A stretch of DNA of 64,000 nt from a virus. The stretch covers positions 1 to 64,000 of IMG/VR virus record IMGVR_UViG_3300010938_000951. One strand, given 5' to 3'. Both the position numbers and the translations under genes were made by a program. This document shows, in pieces, positions 63,448-64,000 of the stretch. Within the stretch, counting starts at the first letter, position 1; each line of letters begins with the position of its first letter. Under the pieces are notes generated by a model that saw nothing but the letters and a program-made list of their open reading frames with translations, searched no databases and had not been told where the DNA came from.

Positions 63448-63672
63448 ATGGATAAACTAAAAGATATCTCGGCAAAAATCACCGAAGCTTTGGACAAAAT
63501 TCTCCCAGACGAAATGCGTTGTGCATTTGTTTTAATTGATTTAAAGGAGAAAGAAGTTTCAACTGTATCTAATATGTCTGATGAGAGCACCATTAGTCTT
63601 TTAGAGCAAGCAGCCGCCGCCATGAAAAATCCAGAAGAAACAGATAATTCAGACGAATTCAAAATTAATTAA
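63448..63672 (+). CDS. Small helical protein
   Basis: 74 aa, 3 bases after the CYTH gene. Mixed helical with acidic tail. Not recognised. Confidence 0.62.
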   Translation: MDKLKDISAKITEALDKILPDEMRCAFVLIDLKEKEVSTVSNMSDESTISLLEQAAAAMKNPEETDNSDEFKIN

Positions 63673-63712
63673 ACATACGAATAATCGGGTATATATGATA
63701 CGCCGATATTAA

Positions 63713-63788
63713 GTCGCAGTACCCAATCGGATAAGGGAGCTGTCTGCAAAACAGCCATTAGCAAGTTCGACTCTTGCCTGCGACTCCA
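63713..63788 (+). tRNA. tRNA-Cys(GCA)
   Basis: Acceptor GTCGCAG/CTGCGAC, UCCA end, anticodon stem GCTGT/ACAGC, loop CTGCAAA (GCA), T arm GCAAG-TTCGACT-CTTGC. D stem CCC/GGG. Confidence 0.92.
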
Positions 63789-63798
63789 CACCTAATAC

Positions 63799-63888
63799 GG
63801 AAGGGTGCGTGAGTGGCTGAAACGGCTACCCTGGAAAGGTAGTGATCTCGCAAGGGGTCCGAGGGTTCGAATCCCTCCTCTTCCGCCA
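63799..63888 (+). tRNA. tRNA-Ser(GGA)
   Basis: Acceptor GGAAGGG/CTCTTCC, GCCA end, anticodon stem CTACC/GGTAG, loop CTGGAAA (GGA), class II variable arm, T arm GAGGG-TTCGAAT-CCCTC. Confidence 0.94.
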
Positions 63889-63898
63889 AATATAATAT

Positions 63899-63988
63899 GG
63901 AAACTTGGCCGAGCGGTTTAAGGCGCTAGTCTTGAAAACTAGAGATCCTGAAAGGGGTCCGGGGGTTCGAATCCCTCAGTTTCCGCCA
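63899..63988 (+). tRNA. tRNA-Ser(TGA)
   Basis: Acceptor GGAAACT/AGTTTCC, GCCA end, anticodon stem CTAGT/ACTAG, loop CTTGAAA (TGA), class II variable arm with TGAA loop, T arm GGGGG-TTCGAAT-CCCTC. Confidence 0.95.
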
Positions 63989-64000
63989 AAGGGTAATAAT

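Overview
The window looks like part of a very large (jumbo/huge) tailed-phage genome from a Gram-negative host. About a hundred short genes lie almost all on one strand, usually overlapping by 1-20 bases (TAATG/ATGA junctions) or separated by a few bases. There are more than 40 tRNA or tRNA-like genes and many small enzymes typical of accessory regions of giant phages, but no ribosomal or housekeeping blocks. TAA, TGA and TAG all end genes, so the standard code applies. No capsid, tail, terminase or polymerase gene is visible. Host clues are weak: an OmpA-family protein, lipoprotein signal peptides, and a Cys-rich lipoprotein of a type I associate with Myxococcota/Bdellovibrionota-like bacteria.

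Layout. 1-8300: small hypotheticals with two paralogous cupin proteins, a site-2-protease-like M50 protein, a HAD-type RNA-repair-like protein and a phosphoribosyltransferase. 8300-16460: tRNA-Leu, class II lysyl-tRNA synthetase, PLP aminotransferase, AAA ATPase, amidohydrolase and a SpoU/TrmH-type RNA methyltransferase. 16460-16820: a promoter followed by a hairpin-rich, gene-free segment ending in a terminator-like hairpin (candidate ncRNA). 16820-20402: Nudix, LemA lipoprotein, and four consecutive genes sharing a Gly/Ser-rich tail that ends in Trp, the last with a TPM domain. 20500-33300: Nudix enzymes, a CinA-like/NMN adenylyltransferase fusion, an interrupted tRNA, a histone-H1-like basic protein, a kinase-like protein, a FEN-type exonuclease, a C5-cytosine methyltransferase, the only minus-strand gene, and a deoxyribosyltransferase-Nudix fusion. 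33300-41090: a Ro60/TROVE protein, a helicase-like protein, a tRNA-like element, a microbial-type PARG, a GIY-YIG fusion, a VWA protein, a probable lysin and CoaD.

41100-53400: the tRNA array, the most unusual part. Besides ordinary tRNAs there are at least ten copies of a short structured element. Each has a 5-8 bp closing stem whose sequence differs between copies but stays complementary, a conserved ATGC..GG.TTACAT hairpin on the left, and a T-loop-like TTTCAAATTTTTG motif on the right. In five copies the interior holds a tRNA in circularly permuted order: 3' half first, then a short linker, then the 5' half. Acceptor and anticodon (or D) stems pair across the two halves. Other tRNAs carry insertions in the anticodon loop, including an initiator tRNA-Met with a 25-nt insertion that lies next to a gene matching the I-Ssp6803I-type homing endonuclease. 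HNH genes also sit in the array.

53400-64000: PD-(D/E)XK and HNH nucleases, OmpA, a Cys-repeat lipoprotein, a complete bacterial-type RNase P RNA gene, an RNA ligase, a CoaB-like/class II aldolase fusion, a CYTH protein, and tRNA-Cys and two tRNA-Ser.

How it may fit together (inference): the phage carries a translation and RNA-maintenance kit. It comprises LysRS plus five tRNA-Lys, RNase P RNA, an RNA ligase, a 2H phosphoesterase, a HAD RNA-repair-type domain, Ro60 with a tRNA-like RNA, a SpoU methyltransferase and many tRNAs. Permuted and interrupted tRNAs would need exactly such processing and ligation functions. A second theme is NAD/ADP-ribose/CoA metabolism (NMNAT fusion, PARG, Nudix enzymes, CoaD, CoaB-like). 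A sigma70-type promoter with a fixed 16-bp spacer (TTGAC-N16-TANNNT) recurs upstream of many of these units.
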